In this document: positions 50,453 through 58,647 of the stretch, piece by piece
Layout of the letters: each line of letters opens with the position of its first letter
Numbering within the stretch: the stretch's first letter is position 1
Assembly (NCBI RefSeq): GCF_006540305.1
Contig: NZ_BJOR01000002.1
Location: 62,001 to 126,000 of the forward strand
From: Streptomyces sp. 6-11-2
GTDB lineage: Bacteria; Actinomycetota; Actinomycetes; Streptomycetales; Streptomycetaceae
DNA: 64,000 bases
Direction: 5' to 3'
The notes under the pieces: generated by a model
The model's input: the letters and a program-made list of their open reading frames with translations, nothing else
What the model was told of the DNA's origin: nothing
Databases searched by the model: none
Program-made: the position numbers and the translations under genes

Positions 50453-51690
50453 AGCAGTCCCGCGGACTGCTTGGCGGCCAGTATCCGGCGCACGCTGTCG
50501 TCGACCTTGGCCCGGAAGGACGCGTCCTGCCGCATCCGGGTCTCTATGGCCTGTGTCATCGCGGGCACGGTGCTCGGCCGCACCGTGAGGATCATGTTTC
50601 CGCCCGCCGCGATGAAGTTCACGGCCCGCTGGGCGGGGGTGAAGGACCGGACCGCGACCGCGTTCCCGATGTCGTCCGAGATGACCACGCCCTTGAAGCC
50701 GAGCCGGCCGCGCAGCAGCTGACCGATGACCGTCGGTGAGAAGGCCGCCAGATGCGTGGGGTCGATCTTGGTGTAGGTGGCCGACGAGACCATCACGAAG
50801 GGGGAGCCGGCCCGTATCCCGGCCCGGAAGGGCTCGAGGCTGGAACTGCTCGCGGTCGTCACCGAGTCCACGACGTTGGCGGTGGTGTCGGTGTTGCCGA
50901 TCACCTGGCCCAGCCCGGGAAAGTGCTTGAGCGTGGTCAGCACGCCCGACTGCGCGAAGCCGGCGGCGAAGGCACCGGAGTGGGACGTCACGGTTTCCGG
51001 GGTGCTGCCGTACTCCCGCTTGAAGGACCCGATGGGCATGTTGCGGGTGCCCAGCGCGGCCGGCACCACGTCGGCGATCGGCGCCAGGTTCAGGTCGACA
51101 CCCGCGGCCTTCAGCTGCTTGGCCCATCCGGCGGCCTGGCTGCGCAGCGTCGCGGTCGACCAGCTGCCCTGGGTCAGTCCGTCGGGTATGGCCGAGAAGC
51201 CGGGGCCGTTCAGCACCTGTACCTGGCCGCCCTCCTGGTCGGTGGCGACCAGCAGACCGACCCGGCGGCCACCGACCTGGTCCGCCTGGCCTCGGAAGCC
51301 GTCGACTGTCTTCCTCGTCGCCGTCGTGCCGGCGGTGCTGCGGCCGGTCAGCATGATGGCGCCCACGTGGTTGTCGCGCAGGGTGCGCAGCTGGGCCTGG
51401 TCGGGGTGGGCCGCGGAGATCCCGCCCATGAAGAGCTGCCCGACCCGCTGAGCGGCGGTCATGCCGGGGAAGTAGCGGTCGGTGCAGGTGGCCGCCTGGG
51501 TCGGCGAGGGGGTGCTCGCGGCGGCGGGGGGCGCTTCCCTGGTGGTGGGGGATCGGGGCGAGTCGCCTATTCGCCCGGGCGTGACCGACGCACCGCAACC
51601 GGTGGCGGCCAGCGCCAGGGTGACCAGCGGTGCCGCGTAGCGCAGGGCTGTGGAACGGCGGCTCCTGATCTGCCGGACACGTGATGTCAT
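50440..51690 (-). CDS. GH3 beta-N-acetylhexosaminidase-like lipoprotein
   Basis: A 416-residue lipoprotein from ATG 51690. The lipobox LALAATGCGAS places the mature Cys after a basic signal (RQIRSRRSTALRYAAPLVTL). The NagZ/GH3 barrel shows AQRVGQLFMGGISAAHPDQA, LVATDQEGGQVQVLNGPGFS, GVDLNLAPIADVV, SGVLTTLKHFPGLGQVIGNT (K-H-F-P-G with catalytic His) and GVVISDDIGNAVAVRSFTPA with the nucleophile Asp. It trims terminal GlcNAc from muropeptides or chitin-like chains at the cell surface. It ends at a duplicated C-terminal segment. Confidence 0.9.
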   Translation of the reverse strand: MTSRVRQIRSRRSTALRYAAPLVTLALAATGCGASVTPGRIGDSPRSPTTREAPPAAASTPSPTQAATCTDRYFPGMTAAQRVGQLFMGGISAAHPDQAQLRTLRDNHVGAIMLTGRSTAGTTATRKTVDGFRGQADQVGGRRVGLLVATDQEGGQVQVLNGPGFSAIPDGLTQGSWSTATLRSQAAGWAKQLKAAGVDLNLAPIADVVPAALGTRNMPIGSFKREYGSTPETVTSHSGAFAAGFAQSGVLTTLKHFPGLGQVIGNTDTTANVVDSVTTASSSSLEPFRAGIRAGSPFVMVSSATYTKIDPTHLAAFSPTVIGQLLRGRLGFKGVVISDDIGNAVAVRSFTPAQRAVNFIAAGGNMILTVRPSTVPAMTQAIETRMRQDASFRAKVDDSVRRILAAKQSAGLLDCH

Positions 51691-51861
51691 GGGTTCGTCT
51701 CCTGGCCTGTACGGGTGCTGTGGCCTCCCCGCAGCCGCCTGTCTCGCGGCTGTTTCCTCATGGCGGGCCGCGCTCGCCATGACCATCACACGGTACTTTA
51801 TTGGGCATTTGTCCGCCCCTTCGGTGGCTACGCAGGGTGCCGACGCCTCCAGCGACGGAAC

Positions 51862-51902
51862 GGGCCGGGGCCGGCAGCGGTTGTCGCTGTCGGCCCCGGC
51901 CC
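51862..51902. terminator. Terminator hairpin after the SLT-domain gene
   Basis: An 18-bp stem with one wobble (51862-51879 with 51885-51902) around GTTGT lies 45 bases beyond the stop at 51948, on the gene's downstream side. Confidence 0.8.
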
Positions 51903-51947
51903 TGTCGTGCGCGTGTGCGTGCGCTGATCAGTACCGCGTGGGCGGGA

Positions 51948-52472
51948 TCAGTACGCGGAGTTGACGTTGTCGATGGAACCGTAGCGGTGGGCCGCGTAGT
52001 TGGCCGCCGCGGTGATGTTGGCCACCGGGTCGGTGAGGCTGTGGGCCGTGCCGGCGACGTGGTAGGCGTTGAACGTGGGGGAGATGACCTGGAGGAGACC
52101 CTTGGAGGGGGTGCCCTTGCGGGCGTTGACGTCCCAGTTGTTCTGGGCGTTGGGGTTGCCACCGGACTCACGCATGATGTTGCGGTGCAGGCCCTCGTAG
52201 CTGCCGGGGATGCCCTTGGCCTTCATGATGGCCAGGGACTGCTTGATCCAGCCGTCGAGGTTGTTGCTGTAGCCGGCCTTGCCGCTGTAGGCGTGGCTGT
52301 CGGTGGAGCGGGCCGCGACCACGGAGGAGGCGTGCACCTGCGTCGCTTCGGCGGCCTGTGCGGGCGACGGCATCAGGGTCAGGGCGGCGGCTGCGGCGCC
52401 GGTCGTGGCGATGCCGGTGACGGTGAGGGTGCGCAGACGGGCGAAGCGGGCGGTGCGAGTGGTCGTGGTCAT
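51948..52472 (-). CDS. Secreted transglycosylase SLT-domain protein
   Basis: A 174-residue exported protein from ATG 52472, ten bases after GGAGGG. The signal peptide (LTVTGIATTGAAAAALTLMP) ends near PAQAA. The SLT domain has the catalytic Glu in NIMRESGGNPNAQNNWDVNA, then GTPSKGLLQVISPTFNAYHV and AANYAAHRYGSIDNVNS, matching lysozyme-like lytic transglycosylases. Short size and absence of other modules suit small Streptomyces SLT proteins. It cuts peptidoglycan; expression probably follows growth or spore formation. Confidence 0.9.
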   Translation of the reverse strand: MTTTTRTARFARLRTLTVTGIATTGAAAAALTLMPSPAQAAEATQVHASSVVAARSTDSHAYSGKAGYSNNLDGWIKQSLAIMKAKGIPGSYEGLHRNIMRESGGNPNAQNNWDVNARKGTPSKGLLQVISPTFNAYHVAGTAHSLTDPVANITAAANYAAHRYGSIDNVNSAY

Positions 52473-52984
52473 ACGGAAGTAACCCTCCAGTGGGGGACGT
52501 GGTCGGGGGTGCCGGCCGCAATCGATTGCGGTGGCGTGGGGCGGGGCCCCGCGCTGCACAGACCGAAGCGGGCGGATCCGGCGGAGTTCGCCGGTCGTCC
52601 GTCTCGTGGTCCGGAGCAACGACAGCAATGTTTAGCCGTCGGCCGGACGGGGCGCAATGATGTGACGTACTATCCGACTGCGTAGTAAATGCCCGAAATG
52701 TTCCACCGTGGGGCTTTCTTTGCTGCTTGGGGCGACATGCTCGCTACGAACCGCCTTAGGACGTGATCTGGCTCCTATGGGTGGCATCACATCCACGGGC
52801 CTCTCGAGGCGCTGTCCGGGCCCCGGCGGCGGGGAGACGGAGCGGATGTCGGCGTCCCGGCGGGAGCGCGTCCCCATAAGAGCCGGCTCCCGGAGGGAGG
52901 GGGTCCCCACAAGGCGGGAAAAGGGCACCCTCGGTCCAAAGGGTCCCTTTGAGGTTCTCAAAGTAGAAGTGTTAACGTTTCACC
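52473..52984. other. 512-base intergenic region upstream of the SLT-domain gene
   Basis: No gene is visible. Two inverted repeats stand out: TACTA/TAGTA around 10 bases (52668-52687) and GTGAT/ATCAC around 18 bases (52763-52790). The stretch after 52830 is rich in GGGAG and GGTCCCC runs. I looked for a ydaO-type c-di-AMP riboswitch, which precedes many actinobacterial cell-wall hydrolase genes, and did not find its hallmark segments. A promoter for the symporter side must lie at the far end. Confidence 0.4.
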
Positions 52985-53041
52985 GTGAAGACAGCAGCCG
53001 CGTACCGCGCAGACGCCTCCTACGGCGTCTGTCGTGTCGTC

Positions 53042-53113
53042 ATGGGCGTACCGCTCGTGGCGCGCCTGCATGTCGATCTCTGCCGCTGCGTGTCCGCGGC
53101 TTGTCGCGCCTGA
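53042..53113 (+). CDS. Putative leader peptide with HVDL and Cys codons
   Basis: A 23-codon frame reads MGVPLVARLHVDLCRCVSAA then CRA and stop. The RxHVDLxR...C arrangement is that of the short Streptomyces leader peptides located upstream of sulfur-related genes. An in-frame GTG at 52985 would extend it to 42 residues. It ends 107 bases before the SDF symporter start on the same strand. Three Cys codons cluster in the last ten residues. Translation stalling at Cys could control the downstream gene; that is inference. No strong ribosome site is visible. Confidence 0.5.
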   Translation: MGVPLVARLHVDLCRCVSAACRA

Positions 53114-53220
53114 CCGCGAACTCATCGATGCAGCGGCGCTGTTGACGTCTCTCCTGCGCGCCGCTCCTGTAAGCCCCTGCTCAAACCCACCTTTTCGCGC
53201 GTCCCTACTGGAGTGTGTCC

Positions 53221-54558
53221 GTGTCCGCGAACACCGCTGATCCGAAGCCCGCGAACTCAGGCTTCCGGATACCCGTCCCCTTCTGGGCCCAAGTACTGCT
53301 CGGTCTCGTCGTCGGCCTGATCCTCGGCTTCGTGGCCCGCACCTACGACGTGTCCTGGCTCGCCACCACCCTCGACAAGGTGGGCGGCATCTTCGTGCAG
53401 CTTCTGAAGCTGGCCGTGGCACCGCTGGTCTTCTTCGCGATCATGGTGTCGATCACCAACCTGCGGAAGGTCAACAACGCGGCCCGCCTGGCCGGCCGCA
53501 CCCTCCTCTGGTTCATGATCACCTCGTTGATCGCGGTCGTCATCGGCCTCGTCATCGGGCTGGTCTCCAACCCGGGTTCCGGCTCCGCCCTCACCCCGGC
53601 CGACGGCGCCAAGCCGGACCACGCCGGCAGCTGGCTCGACTTCCTCACCGGCATCATCCCGACCGACGTCATCACGCCGTTCACCGAGCTCAACGTGCTT
53701 CAGATCGTCTTCATGGCGGTCGTCGCCGGTATCGCGATCCTCAAGATCGGCTCGAAGGCCCAGCCGGTCCTCACGCTCTCCGAGTCCATCCTGGAACTGC
53801 TCCAGAAGGCCCTGTGGTGGGTGATCCTGCTCGCCCCGATCGGCTCCGCGGGTCTCATCGGCCGCGCCATCGTGCAGTACGGCTGGAATCTGCTCGGCGA
53901 CTACGCGACGTTCACCGCCGACATCTACATCGGCTGCGCCCTGGTCCTGTTCGGCGTCTACCCGCTGCTGCTCTCCGTCGTCGGGAAGCTGAACCCGATC
54001 CAGTTCTTCAAGGGCGCCTGGCCCGCCATCCAGTTGGCGTTCGTCTCCCGCTCCTCGGTCGGCACCATGCCGGTCACCCAGCAGGCGGCGATCCGTCTCG
54101 GCGTCCCGAAGGACTACGCCTCCTTCGCCGTGCCGTTCGGCGCGACGACCAAGATGGACGGCTGCGCGGCCATCTACCCGGCCATTTCCGCGATTTTCGT
54201 CGCGCAGATCTTCGATGTGCAGCTCGGCATCAAGGAGTACCTGCTCATCGCCTTCGTCTCGGTGATCGGCTCGGCGGCCACCGCCGGTCTGACGGGCGCG
54301 ACCGTCATGCTGACGCTCACCCTGTCCACCCTCGGCCTGCCGATGGAGGGCGTGGGCCTGCTCCTCGCCATCGACCCGATCCTGGACATGATGCGCACGG
54401 CGACCAACGTCGCGGGTCAGGCCCTCGTCCCGGTGCTCGTCTCCGCCCGTGAGAAGATCCTGGACCACGCGAAGTACGACAACGCCTCGGCCTCCCCGGC
54501 CGACCAGGCGGAGAGCCTCTACGACGATCCGAAGCAGGCCGTCCCGGTGTCCGTCTGA
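53221..54558 (+). CDS. Dicarboxylate/amino-acid:cation symporter (SDF family)
   Basis: A 445-residue transporter. GTG 53221 is chosen because TGGAG lies seven bases before it; a GTG two codons earlier is too near. Eight helices and two re-entrant loops are visible, with the SDF signatures AFVSRSSVGTMPVTQQAA (Ser-rich HP1) and PFGATTKMDGCAAIYPAISA (N/T-M-D-G HP2 motif) and AVAPLVFFAIMVSI. Members import glutamate, aspartate, C4-dicarboxylates or, in TcyP-like forms, cystine, with Na+ or H+. The Cys-coding leader peptide in front raises the possibility of cystine transport. A hairpin follows 29 bases after the stop. Confidence 0.92.
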   Translation: MSANTADPKPANSGFRIPVPFWAQVLLGLVVGLILGFVARTYDVSWLATTLDKVGGIFVQLLKLAVAPLVFFAIMVSITNLRKVNNAARLAGRTLLWFMITSLIAVVIGLVIGLVSNPGSGSALTPADGAKPDHAGSWLDFLTGIIPTDVITPFTELNVLQIVFMAVVAGIAILKIGSKAQPVLTLSESILELLQKALWWVILLAPIGSAGLIGRAIVQYGWNLLGDYATFTADIYIGCALVLFGVYPLLLSVVGKLNPIQFFKGAWPAIQLAFVSRSSVGTMPVTQQAAIRLGVPKDYASFAVPFGATTKMDGCAAIYPAISAIFVAQIFDVQLGIKEYLLIAFVSVIGSAATAGLTGATVMLTLTLSTLGLPMEGVGLLLAIDPILDMMRTATNVAGQALVPVLVSAREKILDHAKYDNASASPADQAESLYDDPKQAVPVSV

Positions 54559-54587
54559 CGCCCCGCCTCATTCCGGGTTGACAACCT

Positions 54588-54624
54588 CCTCCGCCCTGAC
54601 GGCCGTTGGCCGCCAGGGCGGAGG
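54588..54624. terminator. Terminator hairpin after the SDF symporter
   Basis: A 17-bp stem with one mismatch (54588-54604 with 54608-54624) around GTT begins 29 bases after the stop. Confidence 0.8.
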
Positions 54625-54724
54625 TGCGTTCTCAGGGGTGAGAACCGCGCGCGATGACGGGCGCCGGGGAGTCGCGCAGACGGCACGGATGTCGGCCGAA
54701 TGTCCCCGGCGCCCGGCACGGCGG

Positions 54725-54958
54725 CTACTTCTTGTGGCAGCCCCACTTGCCGTGGACCTTCTTGTAGTGCTCACCCTTCGGGCACTTCTTGTGGTGCGGC
54801 ATCTTGGTGGCGTCCGGTACGGACGCGTGGTGACTGTCGGACACCTTGGCGTTCGCCGGCACCGCGAAGGCGGTTCCTGTAGAGGCCACGGCTGCTCCGC
54901 TGGCGAGCATGCCTGCGGCGACGCTGGCGGTCAGAGCGCGTATGATCCTGCTTCGCAT
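54725..54958 (-). CDS. Small secreted basic protein
   Basis: A 77-residue precursor from ATG 54958, nine bases after AAAGG. The signal peptide (RALTASVAAGMLASGAAVAS) ends near TAFA. The mature part (about 45 residues) is Lys/His-rich: ATKMPHHKKCPKGEHYKKVH then GKWGCHKK, with two Cys, so one disulfide is possible. Comparable basic secreted peptides of Streptomyces have no assigned role. The His/Lys/Cys pattern may bind metal or polyanions. Confidence 0.75.
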   Translation of the reverse strand: MRSRIIRALTASVAAGMLASGAAVASTGTAFAVPANAKVSDSHHASVPDATKMPHHKKCPKGEHYKKVHGKWGCHKK

Positions 54959-55149
54959 GATCGACTGCCTTTCTGTAGTCGGCGTCACTGCCTCTCAGTT
55001 CGATTCTTGGCACCGCTCCCCGCAACCCGCATCTCGATCACGAGCAGCCGCGCGCCCGCGAACGCAACTCTGCGCCCTCGTATCAGCCTTGGGACGCCGC
55101 GGAAACGCGAGCACACCGCGCGTGCCCGACTCCCGTAAAATTCCCGGTC

Positions 55150-55662
55150 ATGACCGAGCTGCGCGGCGCCTTTGCCGTCCTCCGCCCCACGGCCCGCGAG
55201 GACATCCCCGCCCTGGCCGGCATCCGGGCCGCACCGGAAGTACGGGCGCGGTGGAGGGGCGGGGACGACCTCGCGGCGGACATCGTGGCCGATCTGGAGG
55301 ACCCTCACACCCGGTGCCTGACCGTCGACTTCCGGCAGCGGCCCGTCGGCATGATCCAGTGGCATGCCGAGGAGGAGCCGGACTACCGGCACGCCGGCAT
55401 CGACATCTTCCTCGATCCCTCGGTGCACGGCAGAGGCCTGGGCACCGACGCCGTACGGACCCTGGCCCGTCATCTCGTCGACACCCACGGCTACCACCGC
55501 CTGGTCATCGACCCGGCGGCCGACAACACCGCGGCGATCCGCTGCTACACCAAGGCCGGCTTCCGGCCCGTCGGCATCATGCGCCAGTACGAGCGCGGCA
55601 CCGACGGCACCTGGCACGACGGCCTCCTGATGGACCTCCTGGCCGACGAACTGGCGCGCTGA
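55150..55662 (+). CDS. GNAT acetyltransferase, aminoglycoside-6'-acetyltransferase-like
   Basis: A 170-residue enzyme. It reads AVLRPTAREDIPALAGIRAA, then WHAEEEPDYRHAGIDIFLDP, SVHGRGLGTDAVRTLARHLV (acetyl-CoA pyrophosphate loop, R/Q-G-x-G-x-G/A) and PAADNTAAIRCYTKAGFRPV. The pattern D-I/F-L-D...G-x-G-T-D is shared with AAC(6')-type and related streptothricin or spermidine acetyltransferases. Substrate unknown; resistance is possible but not demonstrated. It sits beside a second GNAT gene on the other strand. Confidence 0.88.
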   Translation: MTELRGAFAVLRPTAREDIPALAGIRAAPEVRARWRGGDDLAADIVADLEDPHTRCLTVDFRQRPVGMIQWHAEEEPDYRHAGIDIFLDPSVHGRGLGTDAVRTLARHLVDTHGYHRLVIDPAADNTAAIRCYTKAGFRPVGIMRQYERGTDGTWHDGLLMDLLADELAR

Positions 55663-55686
55663 GGACCGTGACGCAGCGTGCCGACG

Positions 55687-56205
55687 TCATCGCCTGACGC
55701 TCAGGCACCATCGGCGCTCGCCTTCGTGCCATGCGTCGGTGGGTGTGAGCCCGGCGGCGGTGGCGACGGCGGCGGATGCCCGGTGGTCGGGGTGGATGTG
55801 GGCGACGACGGTCCGCACCGGCCGGCGGCCCAGGCGGTCGACGAGTGCCCGGGCGGCCTCGCCGGCGATGCCTCGTCCCTGCCACGGGGTCCCCACCACC
55901 CAGGCGAGCTCGGCGGTGAGTCCGTGGCCGGAGGGGCCGACCGTCGCCTGGACCGTGCCCGTCAGGCAGGACTCCTCCCGCAGCCGGATCACCCAGTTCA
56001 GCCAGGAGACGGCCGGATCGGGAGAGCCGGCCGTCATGCGCTCGTAGCGCGAGCGCAGGGCTCGCGGGGTGTCCGGCGTGCCGCCGATGAAGGTGTGCAG
56101 GGCCGGATCGGACAGCACCACGGCCATCTCCTCGGCGTGCTCGACGTGCAGCGGCAGCAGATCCAGCCGCCTGGTGCCGATGGCGTGGGCCGCGAGGGTG
56201 CTCAT
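55687..56205 (-). CDS. GNAT acetyltransferase
   Basis: A 172-residue protein of the RimJ/RimL-like GNAT class. The start GTRRLDLLPLHVEHAEEMAV and the CoA site LAWVVGTPWQGRGIAGEAAR are clear; ASAAVATAAGLTPTDAWHEG is the late alpha/beta part. It likely acetylates a small amine or a protein N-terminus. It overlaps the remnant MFS gene at its start by four bases. Confidence 0.88.
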   Translation of the reverse strand: MSTLAAHAIGTRRLDLLPLHVEHAEEMAVVLSDPALHTFIGGTPDTPRALRSRYERMTAGSPDPAVSWLNWVIRLREESCLTGTVQATVGPSGHGLTAELAWVVGTPWQGRGIAGEAARALVDRLGRRPVRTVVAHIHPDHRASAAVATAAGLTPTDAWHEGERRWCLSVRR

Positions 56206-56495
56206 GCCCGCAACTCAACCATGCGGGCGTCGGCTTCGGCTGCCGGGGAGGCGGTCGGCGGGGACGCGTACCTCTCCGGGACGCGGTGTGCGGACGGCCG
56301 GTGTGCGAGGCGGTCGGTGATCCAGCGGGCGGCGAGCAGGCCGGAGGCGGCGGTGAGGGCCGCGGCCGCGATGACGGTGGCGTTCAGGCCGGGGGCGTCT
56401 GCGAGGGCACCGGCGACGAGCTCCGGCGGCGTGGCCGACGTCGCGCCAGAACCGGTAGGTCCGCGGCGCGTTGGCCCGCCAGGTGGGGTGCTCAT
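56202..56495 (-). pseudogene. C-terminal MFS-transporter remnant with a frameshift
   Basis: The minus strand opens MSTPPGG..., overlapping the MBL remnant's stop (ATGA). A different frame over the same bases reads RTYRFWRDVGHAAGA, the late-helix signature of many MFS exporters; after a frameshift near 56430 the first frame resumes with LNATVIAAAALTAASGLLAA then RWITDRLAHRP. Only the last helix region survives, so it is non-functional. Confidence 0.65.
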
Positions 56496-56952
56496 CGGCC
56501 GCTCTCCGGCCCGGCGCCGAGGAGGTCGGTCCGGGCGGCGGCGCCCACGGTCAGCGACCCGCCGGTGAACACGCCGAGTGCGGTGCGGCCGCCCAGGACG
56601 AGGTACGACAGGGGCTCGTCGGTGCGCCCGGGGTGGCGAGCGCCCGCAGCGTGAGCTTGCCCAGGTCCACCTCGTCACCGTCGTCCGGCGGTGTGTGCGC
56701 GAAGGCCCTGTGGCCGGCGGCGGAGGCGAGCACGGTCGCCCCGGCGTCGTGACCGAGCCGCACGGCGCCGGAGAGGAAGCCGGCGTGCGGATGCGTGTCC
56801 GCGGCGAACGCCACGTGCGGCCCGCGCCGCTCGGCCACCGCATACGGGGCGCGCAGGTCGCGGCCGGCGTCCATGGCCAGGGCAGGCCCGTCGCCCAGGC
56901 CGAGCGGACAGGCGCTGTTGCCCCAGTCCTTCCTCGCCCTACGATATTCCAT
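56492..56952 (-). pseudogene. Metallo-beta-lactamase-fold hydrolase remnant, frameshifted
   Basis: The first part reads LGLGDGPALAMDAGRDLRAP, then HVAFAADTHPHAGFLSGAVR and DEVDLGKLTLRALATPG. The THxHxDFxSG motif of MBL-fold persulfide dioxygenase/rhodanese-partner enzymes is degraded to THPHAGFLSG. After a frameshift near 56640 another frame continues RTDEPLSYLVLGGRTALGVF then TGGSLTVGAAARTDLLGAGP and stops. The N-terminus is abrupt at the operator, and the C-terminal half is lost. It belongs to the sulfur locus. Confidence 0.75.
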
Positions 56953-56963
56953 GGATTTATGGA
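56944..56963. promoter_or_regulatory. Candidate ArsR-rhodanese operator, copy 1
   Basis: ATATTCCATGGATTTATGGA differs at only two bases from the site at 58612 before the ArsR-rhodanese gene. AT-rich sequence of this kind is otherwise almost absent. It lies at the 5' edge of the broken MBL gene and 309 bases before the MFS gene. Confidence 0.7.
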
Positions 56964-57094
56964 AGAGTGGGGTCGGAGCCTCACTGCGAGTCTCACTGCG
57001 GGGCACGGATCCGTCTCCGGACGGTACAAAGCCTGATCGGAGCCGGTGCCGTGGAGGCGTGCGACCATCCTGCTCTGCCGTCACAAGGAGAAAC

Positions 57095-57181
57095 ATGACC
57101 GAGAGCCGTGCCCGGAGTCCGTTGGCGCCGTGGACCCCGCCGACCCGATTCGCCGACCGCGCCCAGGTGCCCGACGCCTGA
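57095..57181 (+). CDS. Possible 28-residue peptide
   Basis: ATG 57095 follows AAGGAG at an ideal five-base distance. The frame reads MTESRARSPLAPWTPPTRFA then DRAQVPDA and stops. It lies between the copy-1 operator and the MFS gene on the same strand. The ribosome site is the main argument; the sequence is not recognised and could be a gene stump. Confidence 0.35.
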   Translation: MTESRARSPLAPWTPPTRFADRAQVPDA

Positions 57182-57271
57182 CCATCCCTGGCCGTCCGGC
57201 CCGTACCCCTTCCCCCGTACCCCCTCCCACCGTGTGGCGGGAAGCGCCCTCCACTGAAAGGAGCCCCACCC

Positions 57272-58534
57272 GTGACGAGCACCGCAGCTCCGTCCACCCT
57301 CGCCGCCGGCCCCGACGTGCAGCGCCGCATCCTGAAAGTCCTCGTCGCCTCCCAGGTCCTCAGCGGCGCCGGGCTCGCGGCGGGCATCACCGTCGGAGCC
57401 CTGCTGGCCCAGGACATGCTCGGCACCACGGGTCTGGCCGGACTGCCCAGCGCCCTGTTCACCGCGGGCAGCGCGCTCGCCGCGATAGGCGTCGGCCGTA
57501 TATCCCAGGCCCGGGGCCGCCGCCCGGGCCTGGCCGCCGGATACCTCACCGGTGCCGTCGGCAGTGCCGGCGTCCTCGCCGCCGCGGGTCTCGGCAGCCC
57601 CGTCCTGCTGTTCATCGCGCTGTTCGTCTACGGCGCCGGGACCGCCACCAACCTCCAGGCCCGCTACGCCGGAGCCGACCTCGCCGCCCCCACCCACCGC
57701 GCCCGCGCCGTGTCCACCGTCCTGGTCGCCACCACCCTCGGCGGTGTCGTCGGCCCCAACCTCGCCGCCCCCACCGGCGACCTCGCCGCCGCCCTCGGCA
57801 TTCCCCGCCTGGCCGGACCCTTCCTTCTCGCCGGGGCCGCTTACGCGGCGGCCGCCGTCGTCCTCGCCCTCTGGCTGCGTCCCGACCCCCTCCTGCTGGC
57901 CCGCACCCTCGCCGAAGCGGAGCAGGACCCCACCGTGTCGCCGGCGCAGGCCCGCCCGGCCGTCGAGGGGGCACCGGCGAAGCCGCGCGGCGGCGTCGTG
58001 CTCGGAGCCCTGGTCATGATCCTCACCCAGCTCGTCATGGTCGCGGTGATGACCATGACCCCGGTCCACATGCACGACCACGGCCACGGCACAGCCGCCT
58101 CCGGGCTGGTCATCGCCATCCACGTCGGCGCGATGTACCTGCCTTCGCCGCTGACCGGCCGCCTCGTCGACCGCTACGGCCGCATCGCGCTCGCCGCCGC
58201 CTCCGGAGTCACCCTTCTCGTCGCGGGCCTGGTCGCCGCCGTCGCCCCCGGCGACTCCATCGCCCTGCTGGCGCTCGCCCTGGCGCTGCTCGGCCTCGGC
58301 TGGAACTTCGGCCTGGTCTCGGGGACCGCGATCATCACCGACGCGGTGCCGCTGGCGACCCGTGCCAAGACCCAGGGCATGGTCGACGTCTCCATCGCCA
58401 TCGCGGGCGCCACCGGCGGACTGGCCTCCGGCATCGTCGTCGACCTCGCCGGCTATCCCGTCCTCGCCCTGACCGGTGGTGTTCTCGCCCTGGCCGTCCT
58501 CCCGGCCATCGCCGTCACCGCCCACAGCCGGTGA
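57272..58534 (+). CDS. MFS transporter of the sulfur locus
   Basis: A 420-residue protein from GTG 57272, eight bases after GAAAGGAG. Twelve helices and the MFS loop-2 region GVGRISQARGRRPGLAAGYL are visible; a central loop (EAEQDPTVSPAQARPAVEGA) links halves. The second half has MTMTPVHMHDHGHGTAASGL, a His/Asp-rich stretch that could bind metal or sense pH, and VDRYGRIALAAASGVTLLVA. Substrate unknown. It stands between the two operators that bracket the locus, so it is probably controlled by the ArsR-rhodanese repressor. Confidence 0.85.
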   Translation: MTSTAAPSTLAAGPDVQRRILKVLVASQVLSGAGLAAGITVGALLAQDMLGTTGLAGLPSALFTAGSALAAIGVGRISQARGRRPGLAAGYLTGAVGSAGVLAAAGLGSPVLLFIALFVYGAGTATNLQARYAGADLAAPTHRARAVSTVLVATTLGGVVGPNLAAPTGDLAAALGIPRLAGPFLLAGAAYAAAAVVLALWLRPDPLLLARTLAEAEQDPTVSPAQARPAVEGAPAKPRGGVVLGALVMILTQLVMVAVMTMTPVHMHDHGHGTAASGLVIAIHVGAMYLPSPLTGRLVDRYGRIALAAASGVTLLVAGLVAAVAPGDSIALLALALALLGLGWNFGLVSGTAIITDAVPLATRAKTQGMVDVSIAIAGATGGLASGIVVDLAGYPVLALTGGVLALAVLPAIAVTAHSR

Positions 58535-58611
58535 ACCGGTGAAGAGGACGGCACGGCCGCCCGTACGGCGAACGCCACGACCCACAGCTGTCCGGCGGCA
58601 GCCCGGGTACC

Positions 58612-58631
58612 ATATTCCATAGATTTTTGGA
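58612..58631. promoter_or_regulatory. Candidate ArsR-rhodanese operator, copy 2
   Basis: ATATTCCATAGATTTTTGGA ends 16 bases before the ArsR-rhodanese start and overlaps the 5' untranslated region. It would give autorepression. Copy 1 lies at 56944. Confidence 0.7.
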
Positions 58632-58647
58632 GGAAAGGGAGGAGATC

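Noticed and set aside
52473..52984. ydaO-type c-di-AMP riboswitch before the SLT gene
   Set aside because: The conserved segments of this riboswitch were not found by eye; only unrelated hairpins were seen.
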